A program made the position numbers and the translations under genes. Below are positions 22,559 through 35,974 of a stretch of DNA of 64,000 nt, in pieces. Within the stretch, counting starts at the first letter, position 1; each line of letters opens with the position of its first letter. Under the pieces are notes generated by a model. That model made no database searches and was not told the DNA's origin. It worked only from the letters and a program-made list of their open reading frames with translations. The DNA is taken from NCBI GenBank assembly GCA_947652605.1, contig OX393577.1:58552108-58616107 (forward strand). The letters run 5' to 3'. The DNA is from Elmis aenea (Eukaryota; Arthropoda; Insecta; Coleoptera; Elmidae).

Positions 22559-22716
22559 CAAGTGCATTGAAAATTATCGATAATTTTTGGTAAATATGCC
22601 CGAATGCAAGTTGAGCTAAAAAAATCTCGAGTGCACGAAGTCCACGAGTGATTTTTGTGATTCAACTTGCATAAGTAAAGATTTGTCAAAAATTATAGAT
22701 TATTTGCAATGCACGA
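22559..22716. repeat. Small hairpin MITE
   Basis: An imperfect inverted repeat has ends AGTGCATTGAAAATTATCGA and ATAGATTATTTGCAATGCAC and an inner pair around GCAAGTTGA / TCAACTTGC. It lies immediately left of MITE family B copy 2. Confidence 0.65.
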
Positions 22717-22722
22717 GTTATA

Positions 22723-23187
22723 TTTTGTCAGAAAATTTCCTTCACCTAACCTACCTATCAAATTAAATGTCAAATTTTACAAGTACTGTCAGAGTGGTGC
22801 GTCAGGGGTGTGGTTTAATCTATATTAAAGTAACGCTACTGGTCGCCGAAATTCGTCAAAAAAATATCAAGACCAAAATATTTAATTCCCTCTCCAAATT
22901 TATATTTTTGACCACTCAAACTCAGATTTCTTAGAAACGACCAATAAACGCTTGAAAATCTGTTAATTGCGAAAAGGATATTATCAATGTACGATTACAT
23001 ACCTATGTTTATTGGTCGTTTCTAGGAAATCTGAGTTTGTTGTTGATCGAAAAGGCAAATTTAACAGGAGGATCAACATCTGACAATATATTACATTGTA
23101 ATAATGCTCCTATTGGTAGTCTCTGGAAGATTTAAGATTAGTGATCGGTTGAAAACGCAAATTTCACAGGTGAAGGAAATTTTCATT
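22723..23187. mobile_element. MITE family B, copy 2
   Basis: This matches 293-770 along its whole length, with the same inverted ends (CAGAAAATTTCCTTCACCT on the left, AGGTGAAGGAAATTTTC on the right). The central hairpin around the CCAATAAACG / TTTATTGGTCG pair is conserved. Confidence 0.75.
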
Positions 23188-24321
23188 ACTAGATCTTCCT
23201 GATTAAAAGTCGTTTTGTTCTTCGACATCCTGCATACATCCTTTAATGTTTTTTTAATAATTTTCCATAATTCCAATTACCATTTTAAATTCTTTGTGAC
23301 GCACATATCATAACCTAATCTGATTGACCACCTACGCATTTTAATGCAAATAACCGAATTACCTGCTTAAAAAATAGTCAAATTGTAAAACTATAGCCTT
23401 CCCCAAACAATTTAGGTTGATCCACACAGAACATCATTAATAAACAACAATTTTTTTTTAAACATGTATGCATACACGTCCTGTATTAAGTAATATCAGC
23501 TTTAAAACGATGTAAACCTATTTTGAAATATATTTTGCAACCATGTCTATGACTTGTAAAAAGCTGAATACCTATATCGCTTCCAGTTATTTTTTTTTTA
23601 AGCTTCATCAACATGGCTGCACTAGCAAATCTGGTAACCACCAAGCCCCAACAAAAGCATGTGTGTGGTATGCAATAAATTCAACTTTCATGTCTCGGCA
23701 AAGAAGCAACTAAAATTAAGACCGCTGGAAATATCACAGACGCAGTCCTTCATTATTTTCAAATTAAACGCACAGCCTACGTCAGACCATAACTAAAAGT
23801 CCAATCCTTCTCGGCAATGAACAATAACATGTAACAAATTAATTAAACCCCTGATGGAGGAAGTTACGGTCGTTTGGTAGTGCAAAAAGCCGGTAAAAAA
23901 GGACATTTAATGCGTTAAAACGACACGGTGTTAAGGTAGTGACATTTCACTTCCAAATTATTATTCGATACGGTTCAATTCCTCAAGGGTTGCTAAAAAG
24001 GCGGGGTTCACGTGGGGAGACTTGGCACACGTGTATTTTCAATTTATTCGCTTTTATGTGGTGCTATTAGGCTAATAAAACATGAGGAGGTTTCCGCTTC
24101 GACCGCGTAGTTAGTCACTCCCTTACTAACAACACACAAATAAAGTAGAATTGTTGGGAAGAGTTACATGCTTTGTAAAATCAATTATTACATCAAGCAT
24201 AAAGTTAAAGTTGAAGACCTTTTCACAACGATTTTTAATCGATTTAATTGCAAATAAATACTTAAAAGTATTAACAGTATATTAACAGTATCTAGTATTT
24301 AGTGTAGTGTATACTGCAAAC
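23188..24321. other. Unique sequence, no gene recognised
   Basis: A less AT-rich patch at 23840-24110 contains a CACGTG E-box (24009-24014) and a CACACGTGT near 24030. No frame, repeat or promoter could be tied to it. Confidence 0.35.
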
Positions 24322-24600
24322 TACAGGGTGTATCAAAATGATGGACCCAATTTAAAATCGCTATATCTCTGCAACCACGAATCGCCCAAGAATAAAACTC
24401 TTACCACTTGAAAGGGTAGGACATTTAGTTTCAAACAGGGTCACCCGTCAGATATAAATTAAATGCACGTTTTAGTTCCACCACCGGAAATATTGCCTAT
24501 TGGCTTCTTATCAGGGCGAAATAAAGTTTCCAGAGGAATTTTCTTGTTAGAGACCTATTCTGGTAGATTTACTTTATTACTTAGTAAATTTTTACAATAA
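24322..24600 (+). repeat. Solo CAGGGTG terminal arm
   Basis: The sequence starts CTACAGGGTGTATCAAAATG and has the texture of the long arms in the palindromic elements, with phrases such as ATCTCTGCAACCAC. No mirrored arm is present; it abuts the compound palindrome at 24627. Confidence 0.55.
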
Positions 24601-24626
24601 TAATTAATTTTAGAGTCAAAAGATTT

Positions 24627-25652
24627 ACAGCCTCATGCAAAAAGTCTGCAACAATTATTGGAAAAGTTTTTTATTATCGCTTTCTCAGCCAATTTTATTC
24701 TTGATAAAAGTTGATGCATGACCTAAAACTAATTTTAACATGGAAAAAAATTCATACGACACAAGATTTTAACTATTTAAAAAATATTCGCAAAAGTAAA
24801 GTGCCCTTTTTTAAAACTTACAAAAAATCCATGGAAAAATTGTATAGGGATCAAAAATATGACAATACAAAATTTGACGTTATAATTTTATTTTCGAATT
24901 TTATAGTAATGTCAACATTTAACTAATAGATCAGTTTTTTTTATTATTGATTAATCGTTTATTCTTAAGAAAAGTTGATATATGGTCTAAATCTTATTTT
25001 AAGTTTAAAAAAGCTTGATAAAAGTTCATATAACACTAGCTTTTAGCGATTTTTAGAACAATTCACAAGATTAAAGTGCTCTTATGTAAGGAGTTTTAAA
25101 AAAAAATCAAGGAAAAACGATAATTTATTCAACATTATTTTTAAACTGTAAACAACTTTTTCTTAACTTTTAAAATTTTTAAAATAAGGGGCTTAACTCT
25201 TCCCAATATTTCTAAAATCGTTAAATCTAGTGTTATATGAATTTATATTGAACTTTTTTAACTTAAAATTAGTTTTAGATCATGCACTAACTTTTCTCAA
25301 GAATAAAATTATTTGAAAAACCAATAATAAAAAACTATTCCATTTGCTGCAGACTTTTTGGATGTTAAAATTACTATTAAAAGAAAAGTTGAAATTTTAA
25401 CGTCAAATTTCACCTTTGGTCGTATTTTTGAATTGTAAACAATATTTTTTTATGAAGTTTTTTTTGTAACTCTTAAAATAAGGCCACTTTACTCTTGGGA
25501 ATATTTCTGAAATCGCTAAAATCTAGTAATGTTTGAATTTTTATGAAATCTTTTCCATCATAAAATTAGTTTTACAATTTTTATCAAGAATAAGAGAAAT
25601 TTTTAATAAAAAAACTTTTTCGTTTGTTGATACTTTTTGAATAACGTTGTAT
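24627..25652. mobile_element. Compound palindrome, arms repeated twice
   Basis: The ends ACAGCCTCATGCAAAAAGTC and TGAATAACGTTGTATAG are variants of those at 49599-50344. The layout is two forward half-units (24627 and about 24935) facing two reverse half-units (about 25150 and 25370). Each carries the phrase TCTTGATAAAAGTTG...CTAAAACTAATTTTAA or its complement. No transposase remains. The forward frame at 24711-24926 lies within an arm and is not a gene. Confidence 0.7.
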
Positions 25653-26212
25653 AGATATAATGTCGCTTGAATATTGAATAAATTACTTGTAAAAAGGAAA
25701 AATAGTCACCTTTCTTAAAAATATCAACGTCGTGATTTTTTAAATTTAAATCAATGATTTTTGATTTTTTTAATGAAAATCAAATTTTGCCCAACCCTGG
25801 TTTCAAATGATAGCCACTAAATGCCTCTCACAAACAGCTCCTATCCTCACTTATTTTCTAAATGAGGACATCAGGAATAAACGTAAACACAAAAACGTAG
25901 CCTAAATAATAGTTGCAAGATTTTTTTATTGATCTGAGTTACATTCTTCAGTACTACGTTTGACAAATATGTATATGTGGTTTTGACACAATTTTCGCAA
26001 TAATTACATTTAATTGTAGTGTCCACATTTTTACTTACATTATTATTAGAGCAATAAAGTGAACAAAAATCTTAAAAATCTGTACGTTGCTAAGGGATAG
26101 AATTGAACAAAAAAAAAACTCTATAATCAACATTAGTTATTGTAATTGTCCTACCCAGAATCATTTTACTACGAAAAGACAATATTCAACGAGTGTGTAA
26201 CTTGCAAGAAAC

Positions 26213-26542
26213 ATGTTAAGTTTTGTGTATGCTCAACTTCTGGCACTTTTCACATTATGCATTCGACGTGAGATTTCCATGGCGCCTAGGAATTTTAACG
26301 TACCGCATAGCATTCCATTTCCTGGATGGTTATAGTACGAATCATTACATGAAGGAGCTTGGTTTTATTCAAGTTTTATTTACGCTAAACTTAACAACCA
26401 GAAATTCAGACCACCATGGCACCAAAAAGGTGTCTTAGAATCCAAATTCCATTTTACCAAATTACATAATTTCATTCTGTTTTGTACAGCTGCAGGTTTC
26501 TTTAAACGTACAAGTTTTAACAATGTTTTTTTAATCCAGTAA
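26213..26542 (+). pseudogene. Possible broken secreted-protein ORF
   Basis: I do not recognise the product. From ATG 26213 the frame reads MLSFVYAQLLALFTLCIR, a plausible signal peptide or signal anchor, and continues to residue 40. A single in-frame TAG (26333-26335) follows, after which the same frame stays open for another 68 codons to TAA 26540-26542 (YESLHEGAWF... to NNVFLIQ). About 110 codons with only one stop is unusual here. No intron signals explain the TAG and no promoter was seen. It could be a decayed small gene or chance. Confidence 0.22.
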
Positions 26543-26877
26543 CGAGGTGCAACTTTTTGTCTGTGACTAAAGCCGACACTATTATGTGAATGAACTATTG
26601 GAGCAAACCATATGCGTTTTACGATGTGACGGCCCGTTCAATTCTACATTTATTTACTTCCGCTGAATTGAAATTTAATGGCCAAAACGTTACTTTAGCA
26701 TTCATTTTACAGAACAGCTGTTTCTAACCTCTTAATAAGCAATAACGCCATTAATTCCCCTTAAAAATAAAAACGCGAATCGCATTGGAAGTTAAAAACA
26801 TGTCCGAGTTCTAATACTGAAACAAAAAATGTGTATCATTAAAAAATAAACAAACGAGTTCGTCGCTGTGAAACAAA

Positions 26878-27072
26878 TTAAGGGTGACTTTGTTTTGTAT
26901 GTTGTTTTCTTCCATGTGCGATACATTGAGAACCGCCCAGACACATATAATTAATCCAACAATACAAGATATGTATTCTCCACGTGGCTCCAAGACAAAC
27001 AAGTGCAGGGCGCAAGTAAACAAAAGCTGATCGATATTGAGGACGATATCCGTGATACGAACTTAACGACAT
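26878..27072 (-). CDS. Small ORF downstream of a CRE, unknown
   Basis: A 64-codon ATG frame on the minus strand begins MSLSSYHGYRPQYRSAFVYL and overlaps another open frame (27023 to 26811). I recognise neither. The reason to list it is a palindromic TGACGTCA site about 90 bp upstream of its ATG and locally raised G+C. There is no TATA box, splice site or family match. Confidence 0.15.
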   Translation of the reverse strand: MSLSSYHGYRPQYRSAFVYLRPALVCLGATWRIHILYCWINYMCLGGSQCIAHGRKQHTKQSHP

Positions 27073-27157
27073 TATGGAAGATTCTCAAAAGCTGTTAAGT
27101 TAATGCAGAACACCCTTGGATCGATTTTAACGACCTCCATATATCGCCAACGCCCTG

Positions 27158-27165
27158 TGACGTCA
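27158..27165. promoter_or_regulatory. Perfect CRE palindrome
   Basis: TGACGTCA is the full CREB/ATF site. A second one lies at 55474-55481. The target gene is unknown; the nearest frame is the minus ORF starting at 27072. Confidence 0.3.
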
Positions 27166-29804
27166 CTCACTGCCCTAATTCAAAAAACTCGGCCCAATGT
27201 GAGCCTTAACTTCCTTTTGGATAAGATACGAAATAGTTTTAAGTGAGCGCATATATGGGTATCAGTGGACCTATAGGGGTTCTTAATTGGTATTAATATA
27301 AATACCATCACCCTATGACAGGCAATGAAATTGATTATTAATGGTACATTAGAGTGTTTGTACAAGTACAAGAACTATGCGGATTAAACAAACGGAACTA
27401 GAAAAAACATTGTGAAGTAGTTGTTAGCAATTGTAAAAACCGCTATGTAATTTCCGTCAACTGTTGGAACAAAACGACACATAATTAATCTTGTCGAAAA
27501 AGGGGGGGCTTTCAAATAAAGTGATTTCCATAGAAATTAAACAGCATGACTAACACAAATGGATTCTGGAATAGATATATCCATAATCAATCGATACACA
27601 TGCCCTTAACACAAAAAGCCTGTTGTTACAAATCACCTTATTCAGTCCAGCACAACAAAACGTATTATAATTACATGCTAAAACGTCCAAATAAATCTTA
27701 AATTACCATAGTAATTACCCTATACGCCATCAATTTATGCTTAGATACGATCTACAAGTAAAATGAGACATACCAAAACAATTTTAACTTCAATCCTTTA
27801 CACAAAAATTAGTTTTCAAAGTTTAAACTCGCCGGTAAACTTCAAGTTTAATTATGGTGTGTACAGGATGTATAGTGAGCCATTGAGCCTTGAGGTTAAA
27901 AATAATAAAGACGGGGTGACTAAAGTTTTACGAAGACTAGTAGAATTAATTTATCGCAAACATCTTGATTGTTTAAAATTCATTATACAACGTCTAGGAA
28001 CGATTGTAATTATGCAAATACCTTAAACTAAAAGTATAGTTGTTTAGTGCTGCCTTTTGCCAATGCTTGTTTACTCTTTTTATACAGCAGGAAACAGTTT
28101 CAAGTGAGACAAGTTGAAAAAAGCCAATAAAAGAATCTGCAAATTCATGTACGTATTCAAAAATCTTTGATCTTATTCTGAAACAAAACATTTTTGCGAC
28201 CGACTAAGCGGCAAAACTGTTTAGTAATTTAAATAATGATAAACAGAAAAAGCAAGAGATTTTGATACATAAACTTGCATACATGAATAATTTAAATCAC
28301 GAAACTTTTAAAAACATATCAACATCTCAAAATTTCCGTAATTCATTATAGTTCTTCGTATCATTCAACATAAAAAATATTAATACACCATGCTGAAAGT
28401 CAATAGTGTTCCCATCTACTCCTGTTAGCCGACTTACAAAATTAAAACAATAGTTATTAAATATGTGGCAAAAATATTATTTTAGGTATACTTAGAATGA
28501 ATTAGTAAGAAAATGACCTCATGAAATATCAGTAAATGCACGTGCCAGACTATAAAACTAACGGCTCCAAACTTATCAGCCTGATTCATTATAAGAGATA
28601 ATATTTTACTCGTTTTTTGTTTATTCGACAAATATAATACAATAATTTGAATCATAGCTCCTTAAAACAGCATTATAGAGCATAAGCATCACAAGAAATG
28701 TACATAATTGGATTATATTTTTAAATGAAGTTGTACGATTAAATTTCAAGTGAATTCAGTCAACAAAAAAAAAGCTTAAAACACTTTAAACTTTAAAAAA
28801 AAGTATTGCAAAAAAATCTAATACCTTTGACCGCAATTACATAATATAAAATTAATGGCTAAAACAAAAAATGATTACCTAAACAAAATCTTTAAATACT
28901 CTCTTGATTTGAACATTTTACCAATAGACACCAAAGCATATTTTTACAGCTTTGAACACCGAAACCGTAAACAAAAATCACTAAAATATGCGGAAAAAAT
29001 GCTGTGAGCACACAACAATTTAGAATTTGCAACGAGCAACAAAAAAACAAAGAATTATGTGCAACACCGACCTATCTAAATTTATTCAAATGCCAGTGAA
29101 ACATTTTTAAATACCTATCCTTTTTCTCGTTTAAATATAATCACAAATTTAAAGAACTGAGTTGCAGTTATTCATATTATAATAGATTTGTTTCAGCAAG
29201 GCTATGTACGATTTGATATCAGCATTCTTCGCAATATCAATATTGCGTCCAGCACAGTCTCTGATAGTTTATCGGACGGTTAGTCGGCTGTTCCAGCAGT
29301 TATCAAATCAATTCATGAACTAGTTTGTGGACGGTAAAAACAGTACATGAACGAAGGCAAGATCTAGCACTGGGATTTTTACACGCATGCGGTGTTATTA
29401 ACTAACGTGGCCTCTGGTAGCTGTGCATCGCCCTCCCAGTCCCACGTAGTACTAGTTTATTAAGACGTTTATACTTGCGATGCGTAAATTCTTATGAACC
29501 CAATAGGCACAAATGTAATTTACAGTTAAAGATGTCGTCAAAGCGTTCCAGCCGCGACTAATGCATTTATTAGTCTATAGTTGACGCATGTGCATAAACC
29601 AGTTCATATACTAGTACAGGATTGTCTGCTGGAACAAACCTAATATGAACCATTTCGAAACAAAAATTATTATTTAAATGTTGGCACAAGACCGTAAATA
29701 AATTTATTTAGCATCAACTAATATAGTAGTAAAAGTTCATGGGAATTTTTTTTTTTTTTACTTTACTATTATTAATTATTATATCAACAAGTGATACATA
29801 TAAA

Positions 29805-30193
29805 CAGGGACCCGAACCCAACCGGAACTGGCACAAAAACCGTAACGAACCAGTGCTTTTTTCATGAACCGCGAACCGGAACTAAACCTATTATTTAAAA
29901 AATCACAAAACCGCAAAATCAAACTGAACTGACTGGTGTGAACCGGTTCAAACCGCTTCAACCGGTTTACAATTATTTTCGTAATTTTGATTACATTTTA
30001 CCAAAAATGGAAAAATTTCAGACAGTTCAGTTTATAAATATGCACTGTCTCATATTTTGCATTGAACCGGAACTGGAACTAAACCGTTGCCGCTGAACCA
30101 GTTACCGATGGTTCGGGACGTAAACCGAAAAGTTAACATTTATCGAAACGGTAACCGAAACTGAACCGCTATTCTTTGCGGTTCAGATCCATG
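29805..30193. mobile_element. hAT MITE rich in GAACCGG boxes
   Basis: The element is 389 bp, flanked by perfect CATATAAA duplications at 29797-29804 and 30194-30201. The ends CAGGGACCCGAACC and GGTTCAGATCCATG are imperfect inverted repeats. The interior has many GAACCGG(T/A) boxes in both orientations, including GTGAACCGGTTCAAACC near 29938. An open minus frame here is not a gene. Confidence 0.88.
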
Positions 30194-30996
30194 CATATAA
30201 ATCACTGTTTAACTTAACTAGGTAATTAATTTGTTTTTTGTGGATATCTGAACCTTGTCAGAACTTAACCTGAAATCCATCACAGACTTAAAATAAAGCA
30301 AAAATTTGCACATATAAGTAGTATTCTATCCAGAAAATATATATTAATTAACTGTAGTTAAATAATAACATACACACATAGATAACAAGGCGAGTTTGAC
30401 TAATTTCCTATTTAACACGTATTTAACCGTTGCATTATGTACAGACCACTAAAAATTATGATTACACATCAAATAACCACTTCATGCGCTTATTACACGA
30501 ATACAGTAAAGTATTTATTTATTTAAGCCCATAAATTGCGGTACAAAAAACTTGCAAAGATATTTATACAACACAACCAAGATATCATATTAAAAACAAA
30601 CAGGCTCTCGTTTAATTCTAATAGGAACAGTATTGTTTATTTATACCGATAATAAAAACGTTTGCTCTGGTTTACTAAGCTTAATTGTAATTGATTTAAC
30701 ACTTTTAAATCGTTAACAACTTAACAGGTATTTTTATCGACTGCATTAGTGGCTTAAGTGAGTGAATTCAAAAAACCAAGAGGTGCTATTTTTATTGTAA
30801 TTTGTTAATTTAACTATTTATACACTGATTACTATCAGCGATGTCTTTTTTGAATAAGAAAAGCTAATAAAGTCTGCTATAAACTGTTCCAGATGGACTC
30901 ACCACTTAACTGGTTGAGCATAAAAACTAAATCACGTTTAAATACTGTGTTTTATTAAATTTCTACACAATTAGAGGTCCCGTAATGGCAATAAGG
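30194..30996. other. AT-rich sequence, nothing recognised
   Basis: No gene, repeat or signal could be supported here. Confidence 0.4.
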
Positions 30997-31211
30997 TGTT
31001 GCTAACTCTTGATTTTTCCAAAAGCAAACAGAGATCGACACAAAAAAAAGTGGGGGGAAGACAAAGTGCGCTGTAGGCGATTTTTTTTTAAATTTTAGAT
31101 GTTCAAACGGGTTTTAATGCAAAGTTAGATCATGTAAAGCAGCGATTCTTAGCCGGGGAGTCGCGACCCCCTGGGGTAGACCGCACCCCACCCCCCTCTT
31201 GCTGCGCCACT
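30997..31211 (-). mobile_element. hAT MITE fragments, fused
   Basis: Bases 31000-31130 match, inverted, the interior of the 52409-53097 hAT MITE (52898-53030). Bases 31195-31211 (CTTGCTGCGCCACTG) match that family's terminus. Between them lies another hAT-type end, CAGCGATTCTTAGCC (31140), which starts a G+C-rich patch. The 10-bp flanks ATCATGTAAA and TTTACATGAT are inverted. The block is probably a truncated copy with a second insertion. Confidence 0.6.
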
Positions 31212-33578
31212 GTTTACATGATAATTTTAAACACAAAAAAAAGCGAAATGATAATAGCGCGCATTCTAAAACCCGATTATAAATTGTCTTCGTAGAAATT
31301 GTTTGCTTTCATTTCATCGGAATGCATTAGCGTAATGCATACAAATAAAACAACTAAAACCAGAATTATTTAATTCATTCCTGTACTGAATAAAAACGAG
31401 ACACTCTCAAGCGATCCTTTACCATTAACACAAGCAACCTGTTGATAAGCCAACTGAACAAACATCGCAGCTAATGTAAATAATATAACCACATTATAAC
31501 ACATATTAAAGCGATGATTACGTTAAATAATGGAATTTGAATTAATCAATTTGTGCGGCGGATGAACTGAAGTTGAGTGCGTTAAGTGCCGAATAGAATC
31601 GGTCAAACCTGGCCTAGAAAATAGCCGCCTAATTGTAGTATAAATAGTTAATTGGGATTAACTATTTTTAGAAGTTCAACAGCCATTAATAATCCGGAAA
31701 CCATAACAAACGTGATTCAAATAAACTGCATAACCTGTGCAGTGTTTAAAGTTGTTAATCTTTAAATATAACGCAATATCCTTTTAAAACTTTGCCTAAA
31801 AAAAAGCGTCTTGTTTAATGAATATATAAATGTAAATTTAAAAAAAACTTTGCAAATTAGTTTTACGATCAATTTCCGCAAAATATATTCTAAGCATTTA
31901 AATACAACTGCATTTTTCGAAACAAATAACTTCTTTCAAAGCAAGAGACACATCCTGTGTCTAAAAAGCCAGTGACCCATCCAACTTTTAACGAGGACAT
32001 GAGGAAAAATAGAATTTATCCTGTTAAAGTTACCTACAGGTCGTTAAATACGCTAACATGTCTCTTTTAAACAAGTTTTATTCTCAAACAACCACCAAAC
32101 ACCAACTTTTATCCTATCTAACTTCGTGTGTACTACTTATAAACACCTAAATAAAATAAACTAGAGGTGTTTCCGGAAGAAGCACTGAATGATATACAAA
32201 AGGTATAACTAGGAAGTTTATTTGATAAACAATTAAGCTATCCACAAAATCTGCGAGCAGCTGTGGATACCTAAACAAATTGAACTAAATATAATATTTA
32301 AAGATGTGATATAGCCGCACTTTGGTTCAGAATGCAAGCGTTCAAGCCAAACATTCGTATATATAGAATGGTGACGCAACTCTCGGTATATTTGGACACA
32401 ACTGTAATACTATCAAACGGATAGTAAAAGGATTCCGCGTGCAATAAAATGCATTTCAGAATTTCGACATAAACCACAGCTTCGCCCTTCTCTGAATACA
32501 ACTTAACGATCAAATGAATGAGCTAAAAATGGCCTAGCAGCAGTTAAAACAGTAAGACATCGTAACTAATAGTACTGTATGTATACAGCTTGAATTTAAT
32601 TCCTTTTTTTTTAATTATAAGCTTTTGAACACCATAAAACTACATTTAAATGTTCAAGCAGTACTGGAGTGTACGATGACGATGCTTTACTGTTTTACAC
32701 TATCGCTAGGCCTTTTTAAGTCCAGTGTTTTATGTAAAGCAATACAATTCGAGTGTTGCTCTGAAATTCCTAATCAGATTTTCAAAAACTTTTGTTTTTC
32801 AGGCTCAAAAGTATTTTAATACCTATCACAATATTTGAATATTTTGTAAAAAAAAAAATTATTTTTGAGCCACATATCTAAAAAACGTGCAATTTCGGGA
32901 ATACATTGTACAGTCAATAAAAGTGAAAATATTGATACATTAACTGGTAGCTTAATATCTTAGCTTAAGTTAGGGCCAAAAATAGCTAAAATGAATTTAA
33001 AATAGAAAATTGTAAGCAATTGGACCACGGAATAGTATAGCAGCTAACTCACTGTCAACACTGTCTTGAAGCAGATGTTTGTTGTTTCAGAAACCAAAAG
33101 AAAAATCTCTGCATTTTTCTGGTTCGCAGACCGTAGACTAAACGGATTCGTAATCATTTTAAACGATCCTGTTTACCTCTTGTGAACAAGGCGAAAAATA
33201 TTGTTGTTTAAATATGTCTAAGCTGCAAATAAGACTTGGTTAATTTTATCTCAGACAACATTTTTCAACCTAAAAATATTTACACTGTTTTAAACGAAAC
33301 TGAATGATTCCAACAAGTTTTATTAATGAGAGATCAATAAAATTTATTATGCTGCAGTTTTGGTTGTAATGTGTTTGAAAAATTATGCTAGAAAAAATGA
33401 TAAAGATAAGATTTTGGATGTTTTTATAACGTGGGTACTCGAGAAGAAAAAATTAAATAATAATTTTAATGTGCGAATTAGTAATTACAAATTCTTCTGT
33501 TTTTAAGAACTAACTAAAAGATATCATTTCACTTTTTTGAAACATGCTGCGATTTTAAATCTATAAAACCAATTTTTA
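31212..33578. other. Unique sequence, no gene recognised
   Basis: The minus-strand frame 32298-32513 (71 codons, MIVKLYSEKG...) has a reasonable composition but no splice or promoter support. A forward frame at 32625-32819 lacks an ATG near its start. The rest is AT-rich. Confidence 0.35.
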
Positions 33579-34030
33579 TACAGGGTGTTTCATAAATATT
33601 GCGAAAAAATGCAGGTGGTGATTTCTTATCGAAAATTAAGGGGAGTCTTTCATACATAGTTTTTCCTTAGACGTCTCCTTTCTGAGTTACACCCCCCTAA
33701 AGGGGAGCATAAAATTAGGTTTTTATTTTATTTCTCAAATTTGGACAACTCTAGGAGAAAGGAGTGATATTTGGTAGATGTTTCATACTCATACTTATTA
33801 AAAGGTTTCTCATAGTAATATATTCAATCATCTCCCACCTTCACAGGGGGCTGAAAAGTGCGACCCCTGTTGGTTTTTTTATCAGAACTTTTTGGTGGGT
33901 CGAAATTTTGCAATTTTAAATATTTTTTTTGAACGATTGATTTATTTAGAAACTTTTTTGATTCTTTAGTTGTTCTCGTAAAACCTACCGTTTTTGAGTA
34001 AAAAAAGTATGAACCATCAATAATATTCCA
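33579..34030 (+). repeat. Solo long arm, TACAGGGTGTTTCATAAAT type
   Basis: The sequence begins TATACAGGGTGTTTCATAAA and has conserved-looking phrases such as GTTACACCCCCCTAAAGGGG and AGGGGGCTGAAAAGTGCG, typical of long-arm mariner-like elements. No mirrored arm occurs nearby and the interior is absent. Confidence 0.6.
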
Positions 34031-34085
34031 ATATAAAACGACTCATTTTGCTAGTTTCCATGGTTTGTTTATGTTCATATTAGCT

Positions 34086-34152
34086 AGAATTGACGGGCGT
34101 TATAGCGTGCCGCGTTAACCTCAAAATGATGCATTACACCCGTCAATTCTTC
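34086..34152. repeat. Short GAATTGACGGG hairpin
   Basis: GAATTGACGGGCGTTATAGC and ATTACACCCGTCAATTC face each other over 65 bp. This is a miniature hairpin element or the end of one. The Ser/Asp-rich minus frame crossing it (34335 to 34084) comes from a GATGATGAT run and is not counted as a gene. Confidence 0.6.
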
Positions 34153-35970
34153 TGTCATTATTACACTAGCGGAATCTGAATCAGAATCGGATAGGATTGA
34201 CGATGATGATGATTCGGATTTTTCTAATGTAGTAATGGAAGTCGAATAGGGTGAGAATTTCGATTTGGCTACAAAATTTAAAAAAAAAACAATTCCAATG
34301 ATTAAAAAAATTCGAAGCGTTATTAAGATACTCAAATGTTCTCCTACAAAAATGTGATAATAAAAAAATTAAGTTAAGATTGAGATAAAGAAAAATCTCG
34401 CCAGTATCTGAAGAATTATACACTTCATTAAATTTTTGTAGGTACTAACGAAACGCTAGCAAATTTAAAAAAATGCCCTAATACACAGACGCAATCGAAA
34501 AATTGATTAGGTATCTAATCTAGAGGAAAATGAAAAAAAGAATGCGCGAATAACCAAACTTACATATTATTCATATAACTATCTTTATATTTTTTGCTTT
34601 ATATTTGTTGTATAGATTTATGTTTATGTATTATATGTTAATCATTACACAATACATGCATTTCGAGTCTTCGACATTAATACAATTGTTTTAAACTGAC
34701 ATTACAGTATTTACCATCTTATTTTGATATAAATATGTACTGTTTTGTAAATGATTAAAATTATAACCTAAAATGATTAAAATGACAATGTCAAAATATA
34801 TACAGGATGGAATCTGTCACCCTAACATAGCCAACTTTACTGTATAATAAAAGTAAACAGTCGAAACTTGCTTTCTTCTACTGAATTTTATCTCATAAAT
34901 AAGCTTCGTATTTCTGAATTAACAAATATTGATTTCATTTTCAGAGTCCAGACTAATGATAATGCTTGGTGCACTTTGATTGGTAATCACATAAATCATT
35001 GAATATATTTACAAAACCATTGCAAAAGTACACCATTCATTGCTAATTAAAACTAAGTGTTGTTTTGAATGTATTAAGTAACACACGGTATTCAGTAATC
35101 GTTTATCTATTAACCTATCGAATCATCTATTAATAGAATTATATAAACCACAATACAGAATTACAAACAAGCTTTTTTACTCCCAGTGTGGCATCCTTTA
35201 AACAACTAGAAGTGCAAGTTCAATTATTATTTAAATACCACATAATACATAATTTGTAAACAAATGATCATAATGCAGCTATTAACATGCATTTACACTT
35301 AATAATAAGTTTCTTTATTACCATATTAACGTTACAAATGGTGTTCTTCAATATAATAATAACTTTTAATAATTAAACTGCAAAAGCTAATTAAACTACC
35401 TATAGAATAATGCCGTTGTAATCTTTACAACCAAGGTTACATATATGCAACATAGTATTATGCACTTTTATCAATAAATAATTACACTGCAACCACAATA
35501 AAGAAAACTTAGTGCAGCCGTTCGCATAACCGACCACAAAAATAGTTAATTACAGAAAGTTTACCTTGTAGCTCGTGTTTATTTCGAATCAAATTAGTCT
35601 TTCACCCGCAAAAGCATTTTTGCATGTGTAAATTATGTGTCGTTGGCAATAAATAAAATTCTTATCGATGGCTGGGTAATAATTTTAAAAGCCACTAGAT
35701 TCAAATTACTTAATTTGAATAAAGTTCATTACAAAATGGCACTATAAATTTAAAGGATCCTTAAATGTCCGGCGCTATTTCTTTCCACTTTTATAACCAA
35801 GTGTCGCAAAAATGAAAATTTACTGCCAAGATTTCGAATAGACTTGCCGCATGAAATTCATGTCGTGGAATTTAAGATCCAAGTGCTTCGCTTCGTGCAG
35901 TTTCACAAACAAAGCATATTTAACATTTCTGGCCCAACATTACCCTGGAGTTTTTTCATTGTTTTTTAAA
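34153..35970. other. AT-rich unique sequence
   Basis: No credible frame, RNA gene or window-internal repeat was identified. Confidence 0.4.
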
Positions 35971-35974
35971 ATTC

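Larger units (their letters stand above)
25653..29796. other. Longest unique stretch, weak gene candidates
   Basis: Apart from the candidates listed separately (26213-26542 and 26878-27072) and the CRE at 27158, this is non-repetitive within the window. A less AT-rich, CpG-containing patch lies at 29190-29640. A forward 87-codon ATG frame (27763-28026) has no splice or family support. Confidence 0.35.

Noticed and set aside
27763..28026. 87-codon ATG frame
   Set aside because: AT-driven composition, contains a terminus-like ACAGGATGTATAG, and no splice or family evidence.
34084..34335. Ser/Asp-rich minus-strand frame
   Set aside because: Explained by a GATGATGAT run and a short hairpin element; no start context or neighbouring exons.
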